44,954 nt of DNA from Clostridia bacterium (lineage in GTDB: Bacteria; Bacillota; Clostridia; Peptostreptococcales; Anaerovoracaceae). Both the position numbers and the translations under genes were made by a program. The stretch is taken from NCBI GenBank assembly GCA_900754795.1, contig CAAEEA010000059.1, positions 1 through 44,954 on the forward strand, read 5' to 3'. Positions 26,862 through 35,313 of this stretch are shown piece after piece. Below the pieces are notes generated by a model, which worked only from the letters and a program-made list of their open reading frames with translations, was not told the origin of the DNA and did not search any database. Within the stretch, counting starts at the first letter, position 1. The number at the start of each line of letters is the position of its first letter.

Positions 26862-27641
26862 ATGCTCGACTTAAATAACAGGACTTATATAGCGACATTT
26901 CAGCAGGACGCCGTCTCCGTAGCCGCCGAATACGGTCTTGGGCTTGAGATAAATCATACCTGTATCTCAGAAGATCTCGACCCTGAGAACCGCGAGGCTC
27001 TTACATCGGCTATACTGCGAGATCTTCAGGCGTGCGGCGGGCTTACGCCCCTGCTTCACGGACCTTTTACGGAAATATATCCGGCTGCCATTGACCGCAG
27101 GGCAAGAGAAATGGCACGGCTGCGCCTTGATGAGGCATATCAGGTCTGCCTTGCCGCAGGAGCAAAGCGTATGATCGTCCATACGGGCTGGCTCCCTTTT
27201 ATATATTTCAAAGAATGGCAGGCTCAAAAGGCCGCGGCTTTCTGGGAAGATTTCATGAAAGACAAAGCGCCGGATTTTGAAATACTGGTAGAAAACGTCC
27301 TCGAAGACGAGCCCTTGATGCTGGCGGATTTTATGTCCAATATCACAGACCCGAGGATAAGCCTCTGTCTTGATGTGGGACACGCCAACGCCGCCGGTAC
27401 GCCGGATTTTCCTGTAGAAAAATGGATAGATGTCCTCGGGGGATACATAGGTCATTTTCATCTGCACAACAACGACGGCAAGAGAGACAGCCACAGCGCC
27501 TTTGACAAAGGCAGCATTGATATAGATATCATCCTCTCCGCCGCAGAAAACCGCTGCCGTCCTGACGTCACCTTTACCATAGAGGCGAGGGACTGCCGTT
27601 CCTGCGCCAGTTGGCTCAGACAGCGCGGATATATAAGATAA
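26862..27641 (+). CDS. Sugar-phosphate isomerase/epimerase-like TIM-barrel protein
   Basis: The 259-residue protein belongs to the xylose-isomerase-like/AP-endonuclease-2 TIM-barrel group (COG1082 type). The metal-ligand pattern is visible: VENVLEDEP (Glu), LCLDVGHANAAG (Asp/His), HFHLHNNDGKRDSH (His cluster) and FTIEARD (Glu). The reaction is unknown. The start is ATG 26862 (MLDLNNRTYIATFQQDAV) after AGAGGAAA; the long open frame upstream is not coding. cobT follows after 17 bp, so it is the first gene of the cobalamin operon, where a role in sugar or ribazole handling is possible but unproven. Confidence 0.82.
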   Translation: MLDLNNRTYIATFQQDAVSVAAEYGLGLEINHTCISEDLDPENREALTSAILRDLQACGGLTPLLHGPFTEIYPAAIDRRAREMARLRLDEAYQVCLAAGAKRMIVHTGWLPFIYFKEWQAQKAAAFWEDFMKDKAPDFEILVENVLEDEPLMLADFMSNITDPRISLCLDVGHANAAGTPDFPVEKWIDVLGGYIGHFHLHNNDGKRDSHSAFDKGSIDIDIILSAAENRCRPDVTFTIEARDCRSCASWLRQRGYIR

Positions 27642-27658
27642 TCGAAAGGAGAACGATC

Positions 27659-28789
27659 ATGGAAAATCGTCTTAAAGAAATCCTGCTCACCATTGCCAGA
27701 GACGGTTCGCCCGATACGGAGGCGGAGAAAGCCGCGGCCGACCGCCAGAAAGTCCTTGCCAAACCTACCGGCGCTCTCGGAAAGCTGGAGGATATTTCCA
27801 TACAGATGGCAGGCATCACCGGCAGAGTAAAAAATGAGATCTCAAAAAAGGCGATAGTAATCATGTCGGCCGACAACGGCGTTGTAGAAGAAGGCGTGGC
27901 CTCTGCTCCTCAATCTGTTACCCTTTCTCAAACCATAAATTTTACAAGACATTTTACCGGCGTAAGCTCAATGGCCAAACATTTTGGCATAGACCTGCTT
28001 GTCGTCGATATGGGCGTCAAACTGCCGATACCGCCGGTACTTTATACAGACTCTCCTTCAGATGGAGGACATCTCACAGGAAAGATCTGGAATCGCAGTC
28101 TGGGTAAAGGCACCGCCAATCTCGCCAAAGAGCCCGCCATGACAAGGGAACAGGCTCTCAGCGCAATACTGACCGGCATAGAAGCCGCCGGAGCCGTCAG
28201 AGACTGCGGCTACGACATTTTCGGCGTAGGCGAAATGGGTATCGGAAACACTACCACCAGCGCCTGCGTGCTTTCGGCCCTCACCGGAAAACCCGCCGCC
28301 GCCGTAGTGGGCAGAGGCGGAGGTCTCAACGACGAAGGACTATCCAAAAAGATAAGAATAGTAGACAAAGCTGCGTCTTCGTGTGAGGGAAACGACGTTA
28401 TCGACATTCTGGCTAAAGTGGGCGGTTTTGATATATGCGCTATGGCCGGAGCGTTTATCGGCGCCGCTTATTACCGGCTTCCCGCCGTCATAGACGGATA
28501 TATTTCTGCCGTAGCCGCTCTCGCGGCCACACGCATATCGCCTAACGTCATAAACTTCCTTTTTGGATCTCATCTTTCAAAGGAACAGGGTTATCTGATC
28601 GCCATGGACGCTCTGGGCATCAGTCCGTTTTTTGATCTGGGGATGAGACTGGGAGAAGGAAGCGGCTGCCCGATCAGCTTCAACATAATAGAAACCGCCT
28701 GCGCGGCCATGAACGGAATGGCGACTTTTGACGAGGGCGCTATCGACGCCGACTATCTTGCAGAAGCAGAAAAAGGCAACTTTTTCTGA
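27659..28789 (+). CDS. cobT: Nicotinate-nucleotide:dimethylbenzimidazole phosphoribosyltransferase
   Basis: CobT makes alpha-ribazole phosphate from a lower-ligand base and nicotinate mononucleotide. The 376-residue product has LAKPTGALGKLEDISIQMAG near the N terminus, the base-site region MSADNGVVEEGVASAPQSVT, GVGEMGIGNTTTSACVLSAL and the catalytic C-terminal Glu in NIIETACAAMNGMATFDEG. The start is ATG 27659 after AAAGGAG. It begins the nucleotide-loop assembly set cobT-cobU-cobS. No bza or bluB genes for making the base are in the window, so the cell may salvage cobinamide and bases. Confidence 0.95.
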   Translation: MENRLKEILLTIARDGSPDTEAEKAAADRQKVLAKPTGALGKLEDISIQMAGITGRVKNEISKKAIVIMSADNGVVEEGVASAPQSVTLSQTINFTRHFTGVSSMAKHFGIDLLVVDMGVKLPIPPVLYTDSPSDGGHLTGKIWNRSLGKGTANLAKEPAMTREQALSAILTGIEAAGAVRDCGYDIFGVGEMGIGNTTTSACVLSALTGKPAAAVVGRGGGLNDEGLSKKIRIVDKAASSCEGNDVIDILAKVGGFDICAMAGAFIGAAYYRLPAVIDGYISAVAALAATRISPNVINFLFGSHLSKEQGYLIAMDALGISPFFDLGMRLGEGSGCPISFNIIETACAAMNGMATFDEGAIDADYLAEAEKGNFF

Positions 28790-28828
28790 TCTCACAGCGG
28801 CGTATTCTGACATACACGGGAGATTTTT

Positions 28829-29413
28829 ATGAACTGGTTTATCAGCGGGGGCTGCAAAAACGGCAAGTCCCACTACGCTCAGAACATAGCATGGGAGATG
28901 GCCGTAAAACCTTCCGGCGCCGCCGTCGCCTCCGGATCGGCGGCTGAGAAGCCTTTGTATTATCTGGCTACCATGATCCCGCGCGATGAAGAGGACGAGG
29001 CGCGCATCGCCCGTCACATCAGAGAACGGGCAGGAATGGGTTTTGAAACCATTGAAAGAGGCCTTGACATAGTCGGCTGTCTCGGCGGCAGGACTGTCTC
29101 CGGCAAAGAAACAGACCAAAGCGGCGTCTTTCTTCTTGACAGCGTGACGGCGCTGCTTTCCAACGAAATGTTCAGAGAAGACGGTACGACGGATATGGAC
29201 GCTCCGTACCGGGTGGCCGAAGAGCTGACGGACTTTGCCCGCCTGACAGGAAACACCGTATTTGTTTCGGATTATATCTATTCTGACGCTATGATCTACG
29301 ATGATCTGGTCGAGGCGTACCGGCGAGGACTGGCTCTTATTGACAGAACGCTGGCAATGGCCTGCGACCATGTGGCTGAAGTGGCCTACAGCTTTGTTAA
29401 ATTGCATAAATAG
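28829..29413 (+). CDS. cobU: Adenosylcobinamide kinase/guanylyltransferase-like protein
   Basis: CobU phosphorylates adenosylcobinamide and then guanylylates it. The 194-residue protein has the P-loop GGCKNGKSHYAQN, then YLATMIPRDEEDEARIARHI with the His that carries GMP, RAGMGFETIERG, and the Walker-B-like FLLDSVTALLSNEMF. The C-terminal part differs from standard CobU: where VSNEVGxGxVP is expected it has VSDYIYSDAMIYDD, and the usual end is replaced by DHVAEVAYSFVKLHK. A second CobU-like protein two genes later keeps exactly the missing C-terminal features, so the two may complement each other. Confidence 0.82.
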   Translation: MNWFISGGCKNGKSHYAQNIAWEMAVKPSGAAVASGSAAEKPLYYLATMIPRDEEDEARIARHIRERAGMGFETIERGLDIVGCLGGRTVSGKETDQSGVFLLDSVTALLSNEMFREDGTTDMDAPYRVAEELTDFARLTGNTVFVSDYIYSDAMIYDDLVEAYRRGLALIDRTLAMACDHVAEVAYSFVKLHK

Positions 29414-29424
29414 GGGGGATCTTG

Positions 29425-30192
29425 ATGAAACTGCTTACAGGTTTTTGGATGGCATGGGGGAACTTTCTGGCTCTGCCCTGCCCGTGCAAAAAATGGGATA
29501 ATGATATGAAAAACGCCATGCTCGGCTTTTTACCTTTGACAGGACTTATCATAGGAGCGGTCTGGGCGGGTCTGTGCGTGCTGTTTGTAATGCTGGGACT
29601 TCCTTATCTGGTGATTTCTTTCCTTGTAACTTTTTCGCTGTTTGCTCTTTACGGATTCATTCACCTTGACGGATTCATGGACTGCTGCGACGCTATCATG
29701 TCCCGCCGTCCTGTCGAGGAAAAGCAGAAAATCCTCAAAGACTCTCACTGCGGGGCTTTCGCGGTTATAAGCCTGGCTTTCATGCTGCTGGCGTATTACG
29801 CTTTCATTTCGACGGCCCTCAGTTTTGGTATCGACTTCGTGGACCTTTGCATGATACCTGTAATCAGCCGCGGTGTGGCGGGTCTTAATGTACTGCTTCA
29901 AAAACCGATCGGACACAGCCAGTACGCTCAGGGGAAAGGTTCTTCTGATTCTGCCCAGAAAAAACGGGCGTCCGCGGCTATCCTTATTCAGCTCCTGATA
30001 TTTTGCGGTATCGGGCTGTTCTTTGCCGCCGATTTTGTATCTTCTGCCGTTGTCGCGTTGTCTGTCGCCGTTGTCTCATATCTGGCGGTTCTGTACGCTA
30101 AAAGGCAGCTCGGCGGTATGAGCGGTGACATCGCCGGCTTTGCCATAGTATGGGGCGAGATGGCCGGAACGCTGGCAATGACTTTGATCTGA
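29425..30192 (+). CDS. cobS: Adenosylcobinamide-GDP ribazoletransferase (cobalamin synthase)
   Basis: CobS is the membrane enzyme that joins AdoCbi-GDP to alpha-ribazole (phosphate). The 255-residue protein is hydrophobic with several membrane segments and has the family opening NAMLGFLPLTGLIIGAVWAG. The active-site region is FIHLDGFMDCCDAIMSRRPV followed by LKDSHCGAFAVIS. The start is ATG 29425, six bases after AGGGGGG; a TTG directly before it is less likely. It follows cobU by 11 bp. Confidence 0.93.
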   Translation: MKLLTGFWMAWGNFLALPCPCKKWDNDMKNAMLGFLPLTGLIIGAVWAGLCVLFVMLGLPYLVISFLVTFSLFALYGFIHLDGFMDCCDAIMSRRPVEEKQKILKDSHCGAFAVISLAFMLLAYYAFISTALSFGIDFVDLCMIPVISRGVAGLNVLLQKPIGHSQYAQGKGSSDSAQKKRASAAILIQLLIFCGIGLFFAADFVSSAVVALSVAVVSYLAVLYAKRQLGGMSGDIAGFAIVWGEMAGTLAMTLI

Positions 30193-30221
30193 CTCTGACT
30201 GTAAGGCTTTGGGAGGTATCT

Positions 30222-30644
30222 ATGATTTTAATATTCGGCGGCGCTTATCAGGGTAAATCCGACTTCGCGAAAAAGATTTTCGGCCTCTCCGGCTCGGATA
30301 TTTCTTTCTGTCATGAGATTAAAACCGCCGGAGCTGACGGGGATTCCTCCCGTCCTGACGAGAATTTTGGGATTGACTTTTCGGTCCGGGCAATTCACGG
30401 ACTTGAAAACGCCTTTCTCTCTATGGTAAGGGCCGGCGTGGAACCGCGGGATTTCCTTGCAGCCCATGTTGATGAACTTCACGACAAGATTCTGATGATA
30501 AACGATATTTCTCAGGGTATCGTCCCCGTTGACCCGACTCTGAGAGCATGGCGCGAAGCTGTGGGAAGGGCTTTGCTGTGGCTCGCTTCTGAATCAGATG
30601 AAGTTTACAGGGTTTTCTGCGGCATCGGTGAAAAACTCAGATAA
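30222..30644 (+). CDS. Second, short CobU-like P-loop protein
   Basis: The 140-residue protein begins MILIFGGAYQGKSDFAKK, a Walker A loop of CobU type (G6-S13). It ends with GIVPVDPTLRAWREAVGRAL and SDEVYRVFCGIGEKLR, which match the C-terminal part of CobU. The central guanylylation His region (RIxxHxxxR) seen in the other cobU is missing. It may be a kinase-only CobU relative or a partner of the 28829 gene. The start is ATG 30222 after GGGAGGT; the open frame upstream overlaps cobS and is not used. Confidence in family is good, in function low. Confidence 0.72.
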   Translation: MILIFGGAYQGKSDFAKKIFGLSGSDISFCHEIKTAGADGDSSRPDENFGIDFSVRAIHGLENAFLSMVRAGVEPRDFLAAHVDELHDKILMINDISQGIVPVDPTLRAWREAVGRALLWLASESDEVYRVFCGIGEKLR

Positions 30645-30688
30645 CTGCCGGCTTACGGCAATATCAGCAGTACGGAGGCTTGCGATTT

Positions 30689-31309
30689 ATGATTTCAAGG
30701 ATTCATTTTATAAGACACGGTATCACTCAGGGTATTAAGAATAAATGGTTTTACGGGCGCGAAGACCTGCCCCTCGTGGACGAGGGCATCAAGGAGCTTG
30801 AAGATCTCAGATCCGGAGGAATCTATCCCCCTGCTGATGGCGCGGATCTTTATACTTCGGGCATGACAAGAGCCGACCAGACCCTGAAAGTCATCTACGG
30901 CGACGTTCCTTTTCGTTCTATCCCCGATCTGATGGAGATGAATTTCGGCAAATGGGAATGTAAGACCTTTGACCAGCTCAAGGAGCTCGACGGCTTTGAA
31001 GAGTGGATGAACGACCGCAGCGGTACTTTCAGATTTCCGGGCGGTGAATCGGCTTCAGATTTTGCCGCGCGTGCAAAGCGCGGTCTTGACGAACTTGTCG
31101 GCTATCACCGCCTGCGCGAGCTTTCGCACCGCCACAGCGGCAAGGACGCTACTTCCATCGTCGTCTGCCACGGCGGTGTCATCGCGGCGGCCATGTGCCA
31201 TCTTGCCGGGCAGCCGCAGGAAACTTTCTGGGACTGGATTCCCGCCCCCGGACGCGGCTATACCATGTATTTTGAGCAGGGTGACTGCGTGAAATTTGAG
31301 AGGTTGTGA
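30689..31309 (+). CDS. Histidine phosphatase, CobC-like (alpha-ribazole phosphatase)
   Basis: The 206-residue protein has the RHG catalytic motif near its start (IHFIRHGITQGIKNKWFYG), TSGMTRADQTLKVIYG, MEMNFGKWECKTFDQL and the second active-site His in VVCHGGVIAAAMCHLAG. Standing last in a cobT-cobU-cobS cluster, it is most likely the phosphatase that removes the 5' phosphate of alpha-ribazole or cobalamin phosphate. A general phosphoglycerate-mutase-like role cannot be excluded. ATG 30689 lies about 10 bases after GGAGG; a TTG at 30680 is too close to that site. Confidence 0.83.
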   Translation: MISRIHFIRHGITQGIKNKWFYGREDLPLVDEGIKELEDLRSGGIYPPADGADLYTSGMTRADQTLKVIYGDVPFRSIPDLMEMNFGKWECKTFDQLKELDGFEEWMNDRSGTFRFPGGESASDFAARAKRGLDELVGYHRLRELSHRHSGKDATSIVVCHGGVIAAAMCHLAGQPQETFWDWIPAPGRGYTMYFEQGDCVKFERL

Positions 31310-31313
31310 ATCA

Positions 31314-32156
31314 ATGTACGCGATAATTATTTTGATATTAACCTTGTTCGCTATATTCTTGTTTTTATACTCTAAGAAGAATTACGAAGAAACTGAATAT
31401 CACAAACAAACAGGCAACTCTTATTTTTCAATACTATTTGATAAAGGGGCTGGGGGTGAATATTCTCTTTCAGAAACATTGAATCTAATTAAGATTCCTA
31501 AAAGAACTCTGTTCAATTTATATATTCCTTTTGGCGGCGAACAAACTTCGGAAGTTGATTGTATTGTCTTACACTCTACTGGAATATATGTCTTTGAAGT
31601 TAAAAACTATGGCGGCTGGATTTTTGGTTCGGATAACCAAAGGTATTGGACTCAAACTTTGCCTGCAACAAACCATTCTTCAGAAAAACATAAATTTTAT
31701 AATCCAATTTGGCAAAACAGTGGGCATATACGTCGGTTAAAAGAGTACCTTCAAATTAAAAACTTACCCATTTTTTCTTATATTGTATTCAGCGATCGTT
31801 GCGTCTTTAAAAAAATAAATTTTTCCAATACGAATATAAAATTGCTCTATTTCAAAAATGTACCTGAAGTATTATGTAATGATTTTAAATGTAGACCACC
31901 GGTTATCAATGAATCCGTCCTTGAATCTATTTATAACAAACTTTATCCCTTAACTCAGACAAGCGAAAACGTAAAAAATACGCATGTAAAAAACATACAA
32001 GTTCATCATCATAGCATCAACGTGAAGTACTGCCCTCTTTGTGGAAATAAACTTGTTTTAAGGACTGCAAAAAAAGGTCCCAACGCCGGCAACAAATTTT
32101 GGGGTTGTTCCAATTACCCGAATTGCCGCTATGTCGAGAAATATATTAAAAAATAA
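31314..32156 (+). CDS. NERD-domain nuclease-related protein with topoisomerase-type zinc finger
   Basis: The 280-residue protein has one N-terminal membrane segment (residues 2-19, YAIIILILTLFAIFLFLY), then a NERD domain (about 60-170) with QTSEVDCIVLHSTGIYVFEV, a K in EVKNYGGWIFGS, and a C-terminal C4 zinc ribbon of topoisomerase I type (about 240-272; CPLCG...GCSNYPNCRY). NERD proteins are thought to act on or bind nucleic acid. Base composition and codons are clearly more AT-rich than all neighbours, which suggests recent transfer. It starts 4 bp after the phosphatase stop, inside the cobalamin transcript. The start at ATG 31314 follows a GAGAGG. Confidence 0.85.
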   Translation: MYAIIILILTLFAIFLFLYSKKNYEETEYHKQTGNSYFSILFDKGAGGEYSLSETLNLIKIPKRTLFNLYIPFGGEQTSEVDCIVLHSTGIYVFEVKNYGGWIFGSDNQRYWTQTLPATNHSSEKHKFYNPIWQNSGHIRRLKEYLQIKNLPIFSYIVFSDRCVFKKINFSNTNIKLLYFKNVPEVLCNDFKCRPPVINESVLESIYNKLYPLTQTSENVKNTHVKNIQVHHHSINVKYCPLCGNKLVLRTAKKGPNAGNKFWGCSNYPNCRYVEKYIKK

Positions 32157-32557
32157 TTTTATTTTCGATATCTCTAATCCTATCACCTGTCAGCAAGCGA
32201 TTTATCAAGGTTTTTCTTGCTTAAAAACACTTTTTGAAAAAGAGGGGCATAAGTACTTCTCGGTTCCCGCAAAGCACTGAAGCTGGAGGCCATCAGGCAG
32301 TACCACCTCCCGCCTGCGGGAGGTGAGTAAGCGCACACTTAGCATAATTACTTTCTGGGCAGGGACAACTTGAAAGCGATTTCCTTTATGTGTTACAATT
32401 AAGGACAAACAGGACAATAAATCAGAAGTTGCGGAGGCGGCCATTCATGAAAAGTATAATTTGAAAGTATAGGGACTACAGGGTTCATCGCAGGATTATG
32501 CGCTTGGCTTATATTGTTGATCAGCTGGGCATAAAAGTAACTAAATCAAAGCAATCA
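32157..32557. other. 400-bp gene-free gap with a perfect hairpin and possible decayed coding remnants
   Basis: The gap after the NERD gene has a 10-bp perfect inverted repeat CACCTCCCGC/GCGGGAGGTG at 32304-32325 with a two-base loop. Plus-strand frames give short protein-like runs broken by stops (KALKLEAIRQYHLPPAGGE, then EVAEAAIHEKYNLKV), which read like debris of older genes, perhaps of a mobile element. No intact gene was found. Confidence 0.4.
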
Positions 32558-32566
32558 TGATATAAT
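32558..32566 (+). promoter_or_regulatory. Extended -10 promoter of aroK
   Basis: TGATATAAT (32558-32566) lies 48 bases before the aroK start codon; the ribosome binding site AGAGAGGA follows. Confidence 0.6.
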
Positions 32567-32614
32567 TATCCGCGGTCAGCGCATCCAATGTACACTACAG
32601 AGAGGAAAAAACCC

Positions 32615-33109
32615 ATGAATATAGTTTTAGTCGGTATGCCCGCCTGCGGCAAGAGCACGGTGGGCGTCGTCCTGGCAAAGACGATGAATAAAGACTTTGT
32701 CGACACGGACATCACCATCCAGCAGCGGGAAGGCCATACCCTGCAAGACATCATCAATCTGCACGGAAACGAATATTTCCACCGGCTTGAGGAGCGTGTC
32801 CTTCTGGATTTTGACGGAAAGGACTGCGTGGTCGCCACCGGCGGCAGCGCGATATACTATCCCGCCGCCATAGAAAAATTCAAAGAAAAAGGGAAAGTTG
32901 TATATATCAACGTTTCCCTCGACACTATCCTTGAACGGCTCAACAATATCAAAACCAGAGGAGTCACTCTCAAAAAAGGCCAGACTCTGGCTGATCTCTA
33001 CGCCGAAAGAACTCCGCTGTACGAATCGCGTTCAGATATCGTCATTGACGCGGATGGTCTTTCTGTAGAGGAAATCGTAGAAGAGATCGTCCGGAAAACA
33101 ATGTTATAA
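32615..33109 (+). CDS. aroK: Shikimate kinase
   Basis: AroK phosphorylates shikimate in aromatic amino-acid synthesis. The 164-residue protein has the Walker A GMPACGKSTVGVVLA at 6-20, FVDTDITIQQREG (shikimate-binding Asp), the Glu/Arg in HGNEYFHRLEERVL, VVATGGSAIYYP (the GG loop), and a lid region. It is a free-standing gene, not part of an aro operon. The start is ATG 32615 after GAGAGG; an upstream in-frame ATG is less likely. Its stop overlaps the stop of the converging ATPase gene by 6 bp. Confidence 0.93.
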   Translation: MNIVLVGMPACGKSTVGVVLAKTMNKDFVDTDITIQQREGHTLQDIINLHGNEYFHRLEERVLLDFDGKDCVVATGGSAIYYPAAIEKFKEKGKVVYINVSLDTILERLNNIKTRGVTLKKGQTLADLYAERTPLYESRSDIVIDADGLSVEEIVEEIVRKTML

Positions 33110-35023
33110 TCTCTTTTTCCATTTAAGAAGCACAGCGGAGTTGACTATGACCATCACTGATCCCGCGTTGTGCACAAGGGCTCCGATCACAGGATTAAGA
33201 ACTCCGGTTATGGCCAGGATAATCGCTGCAAAATTCAGCGTCATCGAAAAAGTCAGGTTGCATTTGATTGTCACCATCATGCGTTTTGAAAGAGCCAGCA
33301 GATGAGGCAGCTCCTTTATCTCGTCATCGACAAGCGCGATGTCTGCCGCGTCCACGGCTATATCGCTTCCCACGCCGCCCATGGCAATTCCCACGTCAGC
33401 CTTTTTGAGCGCGGGAGCGTCGTTAATTCCGTCGCCGATCATGCAAACGGGACGGTCTTTTTTCTGATATCCATCTATATAATTAAGTTTGTCCTCAGGC
33501 ATACATCCGGCGTGTATCTCATCTATACCCGCGGCGCCGCCTATGCTGAAAGCGGCGTTTTTATGATCTCCTGTCAGCAGAACAGGGATAATTCCGAGAC
33601 GTTTAATTCCGGAGATCATGGACGCGGAATCTTTCCGCATCACGTCCGACAGCACCACATATCCGGCCGCAGCTTTGTCAATGGCGACATAAATCACTGT
33701 ACAGCCTTCTTGCAGGAATCCGTCTGCATGTTCTTTCACTTCTTCTCCGAAGACGACACCCGCCTCTTCCATAGCCCTGAGATTCCCGGCTATTACTGTT
33801 TTTCCGCATACTTCGGCTTTTACTCCCTGCCCCGGCTTCATTTCAAAACCGGTGACCGGCAGAGGCGCTTTTCCGCAGTCTCGCAGGTATCCCCGGAAAA
33901 CAGCTTTGCCTAAGGGATGTTCCGAAAGCTTTTCGGCTGCCGCGGCGTAAGCGTATATCTCTTCTACACAAAACCTGACACCCGCTCCGATAACCTGCCG
34001 GACTTCCGGCTCTCCATAAGTGAGAGTCCCTGTCTTGTCAAAGGCTACCACCTTAACCGCAGAGAGCCTTTCAAGCGCGTCGCCTTCCCTGACGAGGAAT
34101 CCGTGTTTTGTCGCGTTGCCTATAGCCGCCATGATCGCCGTAGGCGTAGCCAGTACCAGCGCGCAAGGACAGAAAACGACCAGTATCGTCACAGCGCGTA
34201 TCACCATACCCGTCAAAAGCCACGTGCCCAGAGCAGCGGAAAGAGCGATGACCACTATCCACGTCGCCCAGCGGTCAGCAAGCCTGACGATCCTTGCCTT
34301 TCCGGCGTCTGCTGACTGAACCAGGCGAATCATTCTCTGAATGGAGCTGTCTTCCCCTACTTTGAGGGCTTTCATCTCAAAAGCCCCAAACTGATTGACA
34401 GTACCGCTTGATACTTCGTCTCCCGCCGTCTTGTCCACCGGCAGTGATTCCCCCGTCATGACCGCCTGATTGATCGAGGTCTGCCCTCTGATGATTACAC
34501 CGTCCACCGGCACCGTTTCTCCGGGTAAAACTCTCAATATATCTCCCACCTGTACCTGTTCGGCCGGAATGATCCTTTCGGAAATCTCCTCCGTGCCTTT
34601 GCTTCCCGATCCGTCGAGAGACCGTCCCGTCACTCTCGCGGTCTGCGGCGTGAGCCGCACGAGTTTCTCTATGCCGGCGCGGGCCCGGGCGACAGTCAGA
34701 TCTTCGAGCAGAGCCCCAAGCTGCATTATGAAGGCCACCTCTCCGGCGGCAAAATCTTCTCCGATAATTACAGAAGCGATCAGCGCCATGGATACCAGCA
34801 CGTCGGCTCTTATGTCAAAAGCCGTAATAAGCCCCACCAAAGCCTCAAGAATTATTGGAACGCCGCAAAGGATTATGGCGATCCACGCAAAATCAAAAGG
34901 CGCCGGTATAATATCGAATATACTTATCACAAGAGCTGCCGCGGAAACCGACAGAAAAGCTATGTCCTTTTTTACACCGCCTGCTTCTAAAAGTCTTTCT
35001 ATTTTATCCGTAAATTTTTTCAT
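33104..35023 (-). CDS. Heavy-metal P1B-type ATPase, probably copper-responsive
   Basis: The 639-residue membrane pump has six or more membrane helices, an actuator domain with MTGESLPVDK, the metal-site CPC in VVFCPCALVLATPTA (about 284), the phosphorylation site DKTGTLT (about 328), HPLGKA for ATP and GDGINDAPALKKADVGIAMG. There is no N-terminal HMA (CxxC) domain. The last helix has VHNAGSVMVIVNS, unlike typical Cu(I) pumps, so the ion is not certain. Control argues for copper: the promoter carries an operator nearly identical to that of csoR. The start is ATG 35023 (MKKFTDKIERLLEAGG); the frame upstream includes promoter DNA. Confidence 0.9.
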   Translation of the reverse strand: MKKFTDKIERLLEAGGVKKDIAFLSVSAAALVISIFDIIPAPFDFAWIAIILCGVPIILEALVGLITAFDIRADVLVSMALIASVIIGEDFAAGEVAFIMQLGALLEDLTVARARAGIEKLVRLTPQTARVTGRSLDGSGSKGTEEISERIIPAEQVQVGDILRVLPGETVPVDGVIIRGQTSINQAVMTGESLPVDKTAGDEVSSGTVNQFGAFEMKALKVGEDSSIQRMIRLVQSADAGKARIVRLADRWATWIVVIALSAALGTWLLTGMVIRAVTILVVFCPCALVLATPTAIMAAIGNATKHGFLVREGDALERLSAVKVVAFDKTGTLTYGEPEVRQVIGAGVRFCVEEIYAYAAAAEKLSEHPLGKAVFRGYLRDCGKAPLPVTGFEMKPGQGVKAEVCGKTVIAGNLRAMEEAGVVFGEEVKEHADGFLQEGCTVIYVAIDKAAAGYVVLSDVMRKDSASMISGIKRLGIIPVLLTGDHKNAAFSIGGAAGIDEIHAGCMPEDKLNYIDGYQKKDRPVCMIGDGINDAPALKKADVGIAMGGVGSDIAVDAADIALVDDEIKELPHLLALSKRMMVTIKCNLTFSMTLNFAAIILAITGVLNPVIGALVHNAGSVMVIVNSAVLLKWKKRL

Positions 35024-35065
35024 AATTCTATCCTGCCTGAATTGATACAGATCTCCCTTCTTTCT

Positions 35066-35116
35066 ATACCTATAGGGGTATAGGTATATTATATGCCTGA
35101 AAAATACCGCTGTCAA
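35066..35116 (-). promoter_or_regulatory. Promoter and CsoR-type operator of the metal ATPase
   Basis: TTGACA (35116-35111), a 17-base spacer and TATAAT (35093-35088) form a consensus promoter. Just downstream lies ATACCTATAGGGGTAT (35066-35081), matching the copper-type CsoR box ATACCCxxxGGGGTAT. Bound CsoR would cover the transcription start. Confidence 0.78.
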
Positions 35117-35203
35117 CGATAACCGCGGTATTTTTTATGAAAGTTACTTGTTCCTTTTTGTTTTAGCTGCCCTCTGCAAACCACCGTACAGGTGTGTATG
35201 TCG

Positions 35204-35232
35204 TTGACAATTTCTTTTGCTGATGTTACTTT
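35204..35232 (+). promoter_or_regulatory. Possible promoter for a small structured transcript
   Basis: TTGACA (35204-35209) is followed after 17 bases by TACTTT, a poor -10. It points towards the hairpin region at 35254-35313 and the small ORF at 35384. Confidence 0.35.
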
Positions 35233-35253
35233 ATAGTCATACAAATACCTGAA

Positions 35254-35313
35254 TGTTGGCAAAAGACTTGTGAAAGACTCGTATTTGCCGAGTTCTCGCC
35301 TGTATTGCCAACA
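35254..35313 (+). ncRNA. Candidate structured RNA or 5' UTR
   Basis: A perfect 9-bp outer stem (TGTTGGCAA at 35254-35262 and TTGCCAACA at 35305-35313) encloses a 5-bp stem ACTCG/CGAGT (35277-35281, 35289-35293) and a short CUU-GUGA-AAG hairpin, giving a three-way-junction shape. It lies in a 600-bp non-coding stretch between the ATPase and csoR genes and precedes a small membrane-protein ORF. It matches no class I recognise. Confidence 0.4.

Noticed and set aside
26690..26862. Cobalamin riboswitch before the cobT cluster
   Set aside because: The transcript leader from the likely promoter is only about 45 bases, and no B12-box-like sequence was seen.
32304..32325. GC-rich 10-bp hairpin as a terminator of the NERD gene
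   Set aside because: It lacks a T-run on either strand and lies about 150 bases past the stop codon; it is listed only as part of the gap.
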